Below are positions 16,294 through 23,742 of a stretch of 38,629 nucleotides of DNA, piece after piece. The DNA comes from Armatimonadetes bacterium UBA5352 (GTDB lineage: Bacteria > Armatimonadota > Zipacnadia > Zipacnadales > UBA5352). Position 1 is the stretch's first letter. Each line of letters starts with the position of its first letter. A program made the translations under genes and the position numbers. Below the pieces are notes generated by a model. It had not been told where the DNA came from and searched no databases. It saw only the letters and a list, made by a program, of their open reading frames with translations. The stretch lies in NCBI GenBank assembly GCA_002411015.1, contig DHPY01000124.1:11773-50401 (forward strand), in the 5' to 3' direction.

Positions 16294-16942
16294 GACTGCA
16301 GGGGACGCGATAATGGCCACGGGACCTTCAGACACGGCGACTGAGGGCACTGCGGCGCGGGAGGGAGCCGGCGACGGGCGGAATGAGCCGGTGACCTGCT
16401 CCGCGTGCGGGACGGTCGTGCCGGAGGGAGCGCGGGCCTGCCCGACATGCCACCGCCGCGTCTACCGCACCTGTGACTGCGGCGAGGAACTGCTCGCGAA
16501 CGTGCGGACCTGCCCCAACTGCGGGGCGCGGGTATCCAGGAGCGAGCGCGTCTCCCGGAAGCGTCGGACGCACGGCGAGGACAAACGGGCGCTGCTGAAG
16601 TACGCACTCTACGGAGCCGGCATGGCGGCTGCGGCGGCAATCCTGCTACTCGCGATCATCTCCGCTTTCGCTCAACTCGGTGCCCGTGTAGAGGGGGGGG
16701 CGGACCTCCCCGCTGCCTTCGGTCAGCGGCTGCATCTGGCGGTCGTAGGCCTCGGCAGGCTGTTCGGGCAGATCGGCAGCTTCTTCATGCGGTACGGTGC
16801 TGCAATGCTCACGCTCCTCGCACTGCTCCTGATCGGGGCAGGCGCTGGCGCGGTGTATTACCTGCGCAAGTCGGCAGCCGAAAGGCGACTGCGCCACAGC
16901 AGACGCGCGTCTCACCGTGTTCGCCGGAGGAAGCGCGAATAG
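16283..16942 (+). CDS. Zinc-ribbon membrane protein
   Basis: A 219-residue protein of unrecognised function. Residues about 35-80 contain paired cysteine knuckles: CSACG-CPTCH and CDCG-CPNCG, i.e. two consecutive zinc ribbons. A basic linker follows (RSERVSRKRRTHGEDKR), then one transmembrane helix (AAAAAILLLAIISAF), a soluble segment, a second helix (MLTLLALLLIGAGAGAVYYL) and a very basic tail. Start alternatives: ATG 16283 (overlapping the previous stop) or ATG 16313, which has AGGGGA upstream. Its tight position between a GT-C enzyme and exosortase suggests a role in the same surface pathway, but nothing in the sequence shows the function. Confidence 0.75.
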   Translation: MANETAGDAIMATGPSDTATEGTAAREGAGDGRNEPVTCSACGTVVPEGARACPTCHRRVYRTCDCGEELLANVRTCPNCGARVSRSERVSRKRRTHGEDKRALLKYALYGAGMAAAAAILLLAIISAFAQLGARVEGGADLPAAFGQRLHLAVVGLGRLFGQIGSFFMRYGAAMLTLLALLLIGAGAGAVYYLRKSAAERRLRHSRRASHRVRRRKRE

Positions 16943-16950
16943 GGAGCCGG

Positions 16951-17868
16951 ATGACTGAGACGCCCCATCCGCCAATGGAGCAGTTTGAGCAACACAGGCC
17001 GGGCTCACGACCTGAGGGCCGTGCGGGCGGGCCGGTGAGGCCGCTTGACACGCCCCTCGGCTGGGCGGTTGTGCTACTGCTGGTCGTCTGCTTCGCGTCG
17101 TACCTGCAGTGGATGTGGCAGATCTGGATGCGCAGCGAGTATTACGGCCATGGCTTCGTCATCCCCGTCATCAGCGGCTACCTGGTCTACAGGCGGCGCG
17201 GGCAGTTGCTGCAGGTCGCGCCGGAGACCGATCTTCGCGGCCTGGCACTGCTGCTCCCGGGGCTCGCGCTCTTCCTCGCGGCCGTCTACGCTGATGTCAA
17301 CTTCGTCCAGGGCTTCGCGATGGTCACCGTCATCGGCGGCCTCGTCCTCCTGCTCTGGGGGCCCGTGCGCGCGAGGCTACTGCTCTTTCCCGTCGCTTTC
17401 CTGACTCTCATGGTTCCGGTAGACCGGCTGCTCGTGCAGCAACTCTCGAACCCCCTGCAGATCTACGGAGCCGCTGTGGCTGCACGCATCGTCGGCTTCA
17501 TCGGAGTGCCGGTTGAGCAGCATGGCACTACGCTCGCCATCCCCGACTACACGTTCGAGGTCGCGCAGGCGTGCAGCGGGCTGAAGTCCATCATCGCCAT
17601 GTCGGCGCTCGCGGCGCTGTTCGCGTTCCTCGTGGAGGGGCGGTGGTGGAAGCGGCTGCTGCTGTTCGTGGCGGGGGCGCCGATCGCGATGGCGGCCAAC
17701 GCCCTGCGCATTACGTTCACTCTGATCCTGGGCCGCGCCTTCGGTCCGGAGGCCGCTGAGGGCTTCTTCCATACTCTCTCCGGACTGATGGTCTTCATCC
17801 TGGCGCTGATCGGGCTCTTCCTGATGGCGAGGCTGCTACGGTGCGACGCGATGCGACAGGATATCTGA
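16951..17868 (+). CDS. xrt: Exosortase
   Basis: Exosortases are polytopic membrane cysteine transpeptidases that process PEP-CTERM-type sorting signals, or act in exopolysaccharide export when paired with EpsI. This 305-residue protein has a Pro-rich cytoplasmic N-terminus (about 35 residues), roughly eight helices, the early YYGHGFVIPVISGYL motif, and the catalytic set Cys208 (AQACSGLKS), Arg253 (NALRI) and His274 (FFHTLSG). All three are present. It overlaps the EpsI gene by 28 bases. No PEP-CTERM or related C-terminal signal was found on other proteins in the window, so its substrate is elsewhere or is not a PEP-CTERM protein. Confidence 0.93.
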   Translation: MTETPHPPMEQFEQHRPGSRPEGRAGGPVRPLDTPLGWAVVLLLVVCFASYLQWMWQIWMRSEYYGHGFVIPVISGYLVYRRRGQLLQVAPETDLRGLALLLPGLALFLAAVYADVNFVQGFAMVTVIGGLVLLLWGPVRARLLLFPVAFLTLMVPVDRLLVQQLSNPLQIYGAAVAARIVGFIGVPVEQHGTTLAIPDYTFEVAQACSGLKSIIAMSALAALFAFLVEGRWWKRLLLFVAGAPIAMAANALRITFTLILGRAFGPEAAEGFFHTLSGLMVFILALIGLFLMARLLRCDAMRQDI

Positions 17869-18506
17869 TCGCGATAGCGCTGCTGCTGGCCACCATGGCG
17901 CTGACGCCGGTGATGCACCGCCTGCGGCCCGTGGGGCCGCAGTACCGCCTCGACCTGTCGGTGATCCCGATGCAGATCGGCGACCTGCAGGGCCGGGTGC
18001 TGCCAGGAGATCCGGACGTGCAGGCGTACCTTGAGGCCGACGTGATGCGCACGATCGGCTACGGAGAGCCGCCGCGCAGCGTCAACGTGAGCGTGATCTA
18101 CGGCGCAAGCTGGCGGACGGTGCACTCGCCGGATCAATGCTACCCCTCCGCCGGTTGGCAGGTTGTCTGGGAGCGGGAGACGGTCGTGCCGGTGCCGGGC
18201 GATCTGCCGCATGACGGGCCGGTGCAGGGGCGGCTGATGCGCGTGGAGCGTGACGGAGCGGCGCAACTTGTGCTCTTCGTCTTCGCGCACAAGGGCGGGA
18301 CCTCGAGCAGCTACACGCAGCACGCGCTGGCGGTGCAGATGGGCCCGTCGGGGGCCGGCGGGCTGTCACTGATGGCGAGCGCGCCACTTGTCGAGGACGA
18401 GGAGACCGCCTTCGCTCGGCTGGCGGCGGTGACGGGGGCGGTCTATCCTCATGTGATCAGTTTCTGGTACCCCGGATGGGAACCCTCGGAGCCACAAAAG
18501 CGCTGA
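17841..18506 (+). CDS. epsI: EpsI family protein, exosortase partner
   Basis: A 221-residue protein with an N-terminal helix (LIAIALLLATMALTPVM) and a periplasmic or extracellular EpsI domain. The family-defining segment HSPDQCYPSAGW is present; the Cys is highly conserved. Start is GTG 17841, with GCGAGG upstream inside the exosortase gene. Exosortase and EpsI are often fused or adjacent in exopolysaccharide loci. Last gene of the operon: stem-loop sequences and a new promoter follow. Confidence 0.9.
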   Translation: MRRDATGYLIAIALLLATMALTPVMHRLRPVGPQYRLDLSVIPMQIGDLQGRVLPGDPDVQAYLEADVMRTIGYGEPPRSVNVSVIYGASWRTVHSPDQCYPSAGWQVVWERETVVPVPGDLPHDGPVQGRLMRVERDGAAQLVLFVFAHKGGTSSSYTQHALAVQMGPSGAGGLSLMASAPLVEDEETAFARLAAVTGAVYPHVISFWYPGWEPSEPQKR

Positions 18507-18511
18507 ATCAG

Positions 18512-18556
18512 GTGAGCCAGAGCGGGGGACCCTCGGGAGGTGTGAGCGTGGCTCAC
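18512..18556 (+). terminator. Alternative stem-loops after epsI
   Basis: GTGAGCCA (18512-18519) can pair with TGGCTCAC (18549-18556). Alternatively GTGAGC (18542-18547) pairs with GCTCAC (18551-18556) around a three-base loop. These are mutually exclusive, and no T run follows. A terminator or attenuator is possible. Confidence 0.4.
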
Positions 18557-18572
18557 TGCCTCGAGAGGGCCT

Positions 18573-18601
18573 TTGTGTCCGCACGACGTATGTGCTATAC
18601 T
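18573..18601 (+). promoter_or_regulatory. Sigma70-like promoter for the foldase lipoprotein
   Basis: TTGTGT (18573-18578) and TATACT (18596-18601) are spaced by exactly 17 bases; the predicted start is near 18608, about 67 bases ahead of the TTG start codon at 18675. Confidence 0.6.
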
Positions 18602-18674
18602 CTCCCCGCAACTGGTGCATGTGTACACTCGTTCCGTTCCGTCTTCCCCCAGGACATGAAAGGGGCGCACTCTC

Positions 18675-19685
18675 TTGACATTCCGTCACTTGCTGCTTGC
18701 TGTACTAGGGCTTGGCGTTGCGCTGACAATCGCAGGCTGCGGGAACTCGCCGGTCGCTACAGTGGGCGGTGTGAAGATCACGGAGACTGAGTTTAGCGAT
18801 CGCCTCGTGAAGGCGTTCGGTGAGGATATGCTGCGCAGCATGATCGACCGCGAGCTGATCCGCCAGGCGGCCGCCGACCGTGGGGTCGAGGTCAGCGAAG
18901 AAGAGCTCGCGAAGGAGATGGAGCAGGCTAAGGCGCAGTATGGCACGGAGGAGCAGTTCCAGCAGTTCCTCACGGCCAACGACCTCACCCAGGAGGAGTG
19001 GGAGGAAGAGGTCAGCATGATGGTGCTGGCGAGGAAGCTGGCGCTTCATGGCGTTGAGCCGACCGAGCAGCAGCTAAAGGAGTTCTTCGAGCAGAACAAG
19101 GATCAGTTCGCGAAGCCCGCGATGGTCTCGTTCAGCGAGATCGTAGTGGACAGCAAGGCCACGGCTGATGAGGTTGTTGCGGAGCTGAAGAAGGGCGAAT
19201 CGAGCTTTGCGGATCTCGCCAGCCGGTACTCGATGGCAACGACGCGCGAGGCCGGTGGCGAGCGGCCGGAGATGCCGATCCAGTCCATCACCCAGCCTCA
19301 GGTGCGTGAGGTTGCGGAGAACCTCCCGGTCGGCCAGGTCAGCGACCCGATCGATGCGAACGGCAGCTTCGTGATCCTGACGGTTCGCGACCGCAGCGAG
19401 GGCCGCCCGGCTTCGTTCGAGACCGATCGCGAGGCCATCGAAGAGCAGTACAAGATGGCGAACGCGAACTCGCTGCGTGATATCCTCGACGAGCAACTGA
19501 AGAAGACCCGCGTCACCATCGTTGACCCGCGCTTCTCCAGCCTGAACGAAGCCTACACCACAGTCCCCGAGGACGTTCCGCAGTTCGGCGCTGAGGGCCA
19601 GGAGCCTCTCCCGCAGGATGGTGCCAGGCAGGCGCCGGCCGCACCGACCAACGCGGCCCCTGCAGAAGCGCCCGCGACCGAGTAA
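18675..19685 (+). CDS. SurA/PrsA-like peptidyl-prolyl isomerase lipoprotein
   Basis: A 336-residue lipid-anchored foldase. The signal peptide ends with lipobox IAGC (Cys22). A SurA-N-like helical region (residues about 30-130) precedes a single parvulin domain (about 135-245: VSFSEIVV, FADLASRYSM, LPVGQVSDPI). The C-terminal 60 residues are Pro/Ala-rich. It would help fold secreted proteins, such as those encoded further downstream. TTG 18675 is preceded by AAAGGGG with about ten-base spacing; an ATG at 18656 is out of frame. In many Firmicutes-like genomes prsA-type genes lie near mfd-mazG-rqcP, as here with mazG. Confidence 0.88.
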   Translation: MTFRHLLLAVLGLGVALTIAGCGNSPVATVGGVKITETEFSDRLVKAFGEDMLRSMIDRELIRQAAADRGVEVSEEELAKEMEQAKAQYGTEEQFQQFLTANDLTQEEWEEEVSMMVLARKLALHGVEPTEQQLKEFFEQNKDQFAKPAMVSFSEIVVDSKATADEVVAELKKGESSFADLASRYSMATTREAGGERPEMPIQSITQPQVREVAENLPVGQVSDPIDANGSFVILTVRDRSEGRPASFETDREAIEEQYKMANANSLRDILDEQLKKTRVTIVDPRFSSLNEAYTTVPEDVPQFGAEGQEPLPQDGARQAPAAPTNAAPAEAPATE

Positions 19686-19690
19686 GACTG

Positions 19691-19707
19691 CAGCGCGGAT
19701 GGCGCTG
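19691..19707 (+). terminator. Stem-loop after the foldase gene
   Basis: CAGCGC (19691-19696) pairs with GCGCTG (19702-19707) across a five-base loop, without a T run. Weak terminator or spacer hairpin ahead of mazG. Confidence 0.3.
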
Positions 19708-19743
19708 TGACAGGCGCACCGTGCCCGTTACTGAGGAGCATGG

Positions 19744-20505
19744 ATGGACTGGTTCGACGAACTTCTCGGGGTGATGGCGCGGCTGCGCGCACCCGATGGT
19801 TGCCCGTGGGACAGGGAGCAGACGCACCGCTCCCTGCGCCCCTACCTGCTTGAGGAGACGTACGAGGCGCTCGAGGCGGTGGACGCGGAGGACTGGCCGA
19901 GGCTCTCTGATGAGCTCGGCGATGTCCTGCTGCAGGTGGTCTTCCATGCACAACTTGCCTCCGAGCGCGGGGACTTCGACATCGCTGAGGTCTGCAGGGG
20001 GATCGTCACGAAGCTCAAGCGGCGCCACCCTCACGTCTTTGCCGACTCTGTCGCGGAGACGCCCGATGAGGTGATTGACCGCTGGGAGAAGATCAAGCGT
20101 GAGGAAGACGGGTATCAGGAGCGGGAGTCCGCCGTTGATGGCATTCCCGAGATCCTCCCCGCGCTGCAGCGTGCGTACAAGCTGCAGAAGCGTGCCTCGC
20201 GAGTCGGCTTCGACTGGCCTGAGGTCAGTGGACCGCGGGCGAAGGTGGATGAGGAGCTTCGCGAGGTGGATGAGGCGACGGGCGACGCGCTCGAGCATGA
20301 GGTGGGCGACCTGCTTTTCGCCGTCGTGAACCTTGCGCGGTTCCTGGACGTTGAGCCTGAGGGGGCGCTGCGCCGGGCCAATGAGCGTTTTGCGCGGCGC
20401 TTCCGGTCGGTGGAGGAGCAGGCCGGGGGAAGCGACGGGCTGAGTCGGATGGACCTGGAGGAGATGGACGTCCTCTGGGAGAGAGCGAAGGCCGAGGAGG
20501 CGTAG
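19744..20505 (+). CDS. mazG: Nucleoside triphosphate pyrophosphohydrolase MazG
   Basis: MazG hydrolyses (d)NTPs to the monophosphate and PPi, cleaning the nucleotide pool. The 253-residue protein starts MDWFDELLGVMARLRAPDGCPWD and has the two-lobed MazG architecture: first EExxE-type helix LEETYEALEAVD with DELGDVLLQVVFHA, second VDEELREVDEA with HEVGDLLFAVVNLAR. Length is near the 260 of enterobacterial MazG. GAGGAG lies five bases before ATG 19744; an out-of-frame ATG at 19740 is ignored. Next to rqcP, as mazG-like yabN lies next to yabO in Bacillus. Confidence 0.94.
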   Translation: MDWFDELLGVMARLRAPDGCPWDREQTHRSLRPYLLEETYEALEAVDAEDWPRLSDELGDVLLQVVFHAQLASERGDFDIAEVCRGIVTKLKRRHPHVFADSVAETPDEVIDRWEKIKREEDGYQERESAVDGIPEILPALQRAYKLQKRASRVGFDWPEVSGPRAKVDEELREVDEATGDALEHEVGDLLFAVVNLARFLDVEPEGALRRANERFARRFRSVEEQAGGSDGLSRMDLEEMDVLWERAKAEEA

Positions 20506-20515
20506 GGACGTAAGG

Positions 20516-20532
20516 TCCCGAGGGCTTCGGGA
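20516..20532 (+). promoter_or_regulatory. Hairpin covering the rqcP ribosome-binding site
   Basis: TCCCGA (20516-20521) pairs perfectly with TCGGGA (20527-20532) around GGGCT. The Shine-Dalgarno GAGGG (20520-20524) and the A of ATG 20532 lie within the structure, so translation from 20532 could be controlled by melting or by ribosomes finishing mazG 11 bases upstream. Confidence 0.45.
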
Positions 20533-20843
20533 TGCGGTATGTACCGCCCCCGCCGCCCCACCCACGGATGCGACTGGACAAGTACCTCAAGAATGTCGGC
20601 ATTGTGAAGCGGCGTACCCTCGCGAAAAGGCTCTCCGACGAGGGCAATGTGAGGGTGAACGGGAGCATCGCCAAGCCGAGCAGTGACGTGAAGCCCGGCG
20701 ACCGGATCCGCCTTCAGATTGGGATGCAGACTGCGGAGTATGAGGTGCTGGAGCTCTCCGAGCGCGCGGTCCCGAAGTCCGAACGTGAGGGGTACGCTCG
20801 GATGGTTCACTCGGAGCGTGCGAGACCGCTCAACGATCTGTAG
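20532..20843 (+). CDS. rqcP: S4-domain ribosome quality-control factor RqcP (YabO-like)
   Basis: RqcP is a small S4-domain protein that binds the 50S-peptidyl-tRNA complex with RqcH during C-terminal alanine tailing. The core from MRLDKYLK through KRRTLAKRLSDEG, VRVNG, AKPSSDVKPGD and an R-rich tail resembles Bacillus YabO closely; Hsp15 is a more distant alternative. ATG 20532 has GAGGG seven bases upstream and yields 103 residues with an unusual leader containing five consecutive prolines (codons 5-9). The conserved start MRLDK is ATG 20568, which lacks any Shine-Dalgarno sequence. No RqcH gene is in the window. Confidence 0.88.
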   Translation: MRYVPPPPPHPRMRLDKYLKNVGIVKRRTLAKRLSDEGNVRVNGSIAKPSSDVKPGDRIRLQIGMQTAEYEVLELSERAVPKSEREGYARMVHSERARPLNDL

Positions 20844-20929
20844 CTGCAGGGGGTTTTGAATACGTAGTCTCGACGATGACCGAGATGACGCGATCACTTG
20901 CGTGAAAATGACAGGGAGGACGGCACCAG

Positions 20930-23635
20930 ATGGCTCTTGACAAGCACGTGTTTCTGTACTCTGAGGACGCAAAGCCGATCATCGGGGAGCTCAAGAAGCA
21001 GGGGCGGGCCCTGAAGGATCTGCTCGGCGGCAAGGGCGCGAACCTGATGCTCATGACCAACTCGGGCATCCCCGTTCCGCCAGGCTTCACCATCGACACC
21101 GACAGCTGCATCGAGTATCTCGCGAACGACAAGGGGTTCCCCGCAGGCCTCGAGGAAGAGATCGACGCGGTCATGACCGCCCTCGAGAACGAAGTCGGCA
21201 AGCAGTTCGGCTCGATCGAGAACCCCCTGCTCGTCTCCGTCCGCTCCGGGTCGAAGTTCTCCATGCCGGGCATGATGGACACCGTCCTGAACCTCGGCAT
21301 GAATGACGATGTGGCCGAGGGCATGGTCAAGCTCTCCGGCGACGAGCGCTTCGTCTACGACGCCTACCGTCGCTTCATCATGATGTTCGCCAACGTGGTC
21401 AAGGGCCGCGACCGCGAGCTCTTCGAGGAGGCGCTCACCGAGGTCAAGGCCGAAGAGGGCGTCACGGAGGACGTGGAGGTCTCCGCCGGCGGCCTGCAGA
21501 AGGTCGTCGAGATGGAGAAGAAGATCTACGAGCGCGAGGTCGGCGAGCCCTTCCCGACCGATCCGAAGCAGCAGCTCCTCCAGGCCGTCGAGGCCGTCTT
21601 CAGCTCGTGGGACAACGACCGCGCCGTCGCCTACCGTGAGATCCACCACATCTCCCACGACCTCGGCACCGCCGTCAACGTCCAGATGATGGTCTTCGGC
21701 AACCTCGGCCAGGATTCGGGCACCGGTGTTGCGTTCACCCGCAACCCCGCGACCGGCGAGCGCGAGATCTACGGCGAGTTCCTCTTCAACGCGCAGGGCG
21801 AGGACGTCGTGGCCGGCATCCGCACCCCGCTGCCCATCTCCGAACTTGAGCGCGAGATGCCGCACCTGTATGAGCAGTTCATCGGGATCTGCGCGAATCT
21901 CGAGGACTTCTATCACAACATGCAGGACACCGAGTTCACGATCGAGCAGGGCAAGCTCTGGATGCTCCAGACGCGCGACGGCAAGCGCACGGCACAGGCG
22001 GCGATCAAGATCGCCTCGGACATGGTCGGTGAGGGCCTCGTGACCAAGAGCGAGGCGGTCCTGATGGTGGATCCGGCGCAGCTCGACCAGATCCTGCACC
22101 CGCAGTTCGACCCGACCACCAAGCCCGCCGCGTTCACCAAGGGCGTCGACGCCTCCCCCGGCGCAGCATCCGGGCAGGTCGTCTTCTCTTCGAAGGACGC
22201 TGACGAGTGGGCGAAGGCGGGCAAGAGGGTCGTCCTCGTCCGCCACGAGACCTCACCCGAGGACATCCGCGGCATGGCCGCCTCCGAGGGCATTCTGACG
22301 ACGACCGGTGGCAAGACCTCCCACGCCGCCATCGTCGGCCGCCAGATGGGCACCCCGTGCGTTGTCGGCGCGGGCGCGCTCGACCTCGACTACGGCAAGA
22401 AGCAGTTCCGTGTGGGCGCCACGGTCGTCAAGGAAGGCGACTGGATCAGCATTGACGGCTCGACCGGTGAGGTCATGCTCGGCGAGGTCGAGACCATGCC
22501 GTCCGACGTCATCCGCGTGCTGACCGGCGCCATCGCGCCCGAGGAGTCGGAGCTCTTCGGGATGTTCGACAACCTGATGACCTGGGCCGATGAGATCCGC
22601 GCCCTCGGTGTGCTGACAAATGCGGACACTCCGGAGGACGCCACCACCGCCCGCAAGCTTGGCGCGAAGGGCATCGGTCTAACCCGCACCGAGCACATGT
22701 TCTTCGGCGAGGAGCGGCTGCTCAACTTCCAGAAGATGATCGTTGCCGACGACGAGGCGAGGCAGCGGAAGGCCCTCGCGGCGCTGCTGCCGTATCAGCG
22801 CGAGGACTTCGAGGGCATTCTTCGGGCGATGGACGGCTACCCCGTCATCATCCGCCTGCTCGATCCGCCGCTGCACGAGTTCCTCCCGAAGACGGTTGAG
22901 GAGCAACAGGTCATCGCGAGCGAGACGGGGAAGACGGTTGAGGAGATCCAGGAGATAGTCACCCGGCTGCACGAGATGAACCCGATGCTCGGTCATCGCG
23001 GCTGCCGCCTTGGCATCACTGCCCCGCTGATCTCCGAGATGCAGGTGCGGGCGATCTTCGAGGCTGCCTGCGCACTCAAGGCGGAGGGCCTCGACCCGAA
23101 GCCGGAGGTCATGATCCCGCTGGTGGGGACCGAGGGTGAGATCCGCATCCTCGCCAAGCTCGCCCACCGCGTGGCCAGGGAGGTCATGGATGAGAAGGGT
23201 GTCGAGGTTGACTACCTCGTCGGCACCATGATCGAGTTGCCGCGCGCGTGCATGGTGGCCGATCAGATCGCCGAGCATGCGCAGTTCTTCTCGTTTGGCA
23301 CCAACGACCTGACGCAGACCGCGTTCGGGTTCTCCCGCGACGATATCGAGGGTAAGTTCCTGCCCGCGTACATCGAGCAGCGGATCTTCGAGGTGAGCCC
23401 GTTCGCGGTCCTCGACGAGGACGGTGTCGGCGCGCTCGTGCGCATCGGCGTGGAGAAGGGCCGTGCAGCCCGCTCAGATATCCAGATCGGTATCTGCGGT
23501 GAGCACGGTGGCGACCCGAAGTCCATCGACTTCTGCCACCGCGCCGGCCTGGACTACGTGAGCTGTTCGCCGTTGCGCGTCCCGATTGCGCGGCTCTCGG
23601 CTGCCCAGGCGCAGGTCAACAGCCCGCGCGACTAA
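20930..23635 (+). CDS. ppdK: Pyruvate, phosphate dikinase
   Basis: PpdK interconverts ATP + Pi + pyruvate and AMP + PPi + PEP, in glycolysis or gluconeogenesis. The 901-residue protein has the ATP-grasp N-terminal domain (LLGGKGANLMLM; GSKFSMPGMMDTVLNLG), the central swivelling phosphohistidine domain (TTTGGKTSHAAIVGRQMG, phospho-acceptor His465) and the C-terminal PEP/pyruvate TIM barrel (IGICGEHGGDP near the end). Length is normal. GGGAGG precedes ATG 20930. Followed by a strong stem-loop and enolase, so two PEP-level enzymes are neighbours. Confidence 0.97.
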   Translation: MALDKHVFLYSEDAKPIIGELKKQGRALKDLLGGKGANLMLMTNSGIPVPPGFTIDTDSCIEYLANDKGFPAGLEEEIDAVMTALENEVGKQFGSIENPLLVSVRSGSKFSMPGMMDTVLNLGMNDDVAEGMVKLSGDERFVYDAYRRFIMMFANVVKGRDRELFEEALTEVKAEEGVTEDVEVSAGGLQKVVEMEKKIYEREVGEPFPTDPKQQLLQAVEAVFSSWDNDRAVAYREIHHISHDLGTAVNVQMMVFGNLGQDSGTGVAFTRNPATGEREIYGEFLFNAQGEDVVAGIRTPLPISELEREMPHLYEQFIGICANLEDFYHNMQDTEFTIEQGKLWMLQTRDGKRTAQAAIKIASDMVGEGLVTKSEAVLMVDPAQLDQILHPQFDPTTKPAAFTKGVDASPGAASGQVVFSSKDADEWAKAGKRVVLVRHETSPEDIRGMAASEGILTTTGGKTSHAAIVGRQMGTPCVVGAGALDLDYGKKQFRVGATVVKEGDWISIDGSTGEVMLGEVETMPSDVIRVLTGAIAPEESELFGMFDNLMTWADEIRALGVLTNADTPEDATTARKLGAKGIGLTRTEHMFFGEERLLNFQKMIVADDEARQRKALAALLPYQREDFEGILRAMDGYPVIIRLLDPPLHEFLPKTVEEQQVIASETGKTVEEIQEIVTRLHEMNPMLGHRGCRLGITAPLISEMQVRAIFEAACALKAEGLDPKPEVMIPLVGTEGEIRILAKLAHRVAREVMDEKGVEVDYLVGTMIELPRACMVADQIAEHAQFFSFGTNDLTQTAFGFSRDDIEGKFLPAYIEQRIFEVSPFAVLDEDGVGALVRIGVEKGRAARSDIQIGICGEHGGDPKSIDFCHRAGLDYVSCSPLRVPIARLSAAQAQVNSPRD

Positions 23636-23674
23636 GCTGCATCGGGGCCGATGAGGCCTGAGATGGCGCATACA

Positions 23675-23702
23675 GAGGCGGGCGGCATCGGCCGCCCGCC
23701 TC
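23675..23702 (+). terminator. Strong hairpin after ppdK
   Basis: An 11-bp perfect stem, GAGGCGGGCGG (23675-23685) with CCGCCCGCCTC (23692-23702), six-base loop, followed by TCTCATATT. The T tract is imperfect, but the stem strength and position 40 bases after the stop support a terminator. Confidence 0.65.
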
Positions 23703-23742
23703 TCTCATATTGCACTGCAGGGAAAACAGGGAGGTCGCTCCA

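Noticed and set aside
20844..20929. Possible tRNA or riboswitch before ppdK
   Set aside because: No T-loop consensus, cloverleaf or known riboswitch core was found in these 86 bases; only the ppdK ribosome-binding site is clear.
20894..22246. Long minus-strand frame opposite ppdK
   Set aside because: Antisense shadow of a clear PpdK gene; the product is repetitive Leu/Asp/His/Arg-rich with no motif or ribosome-binding site.
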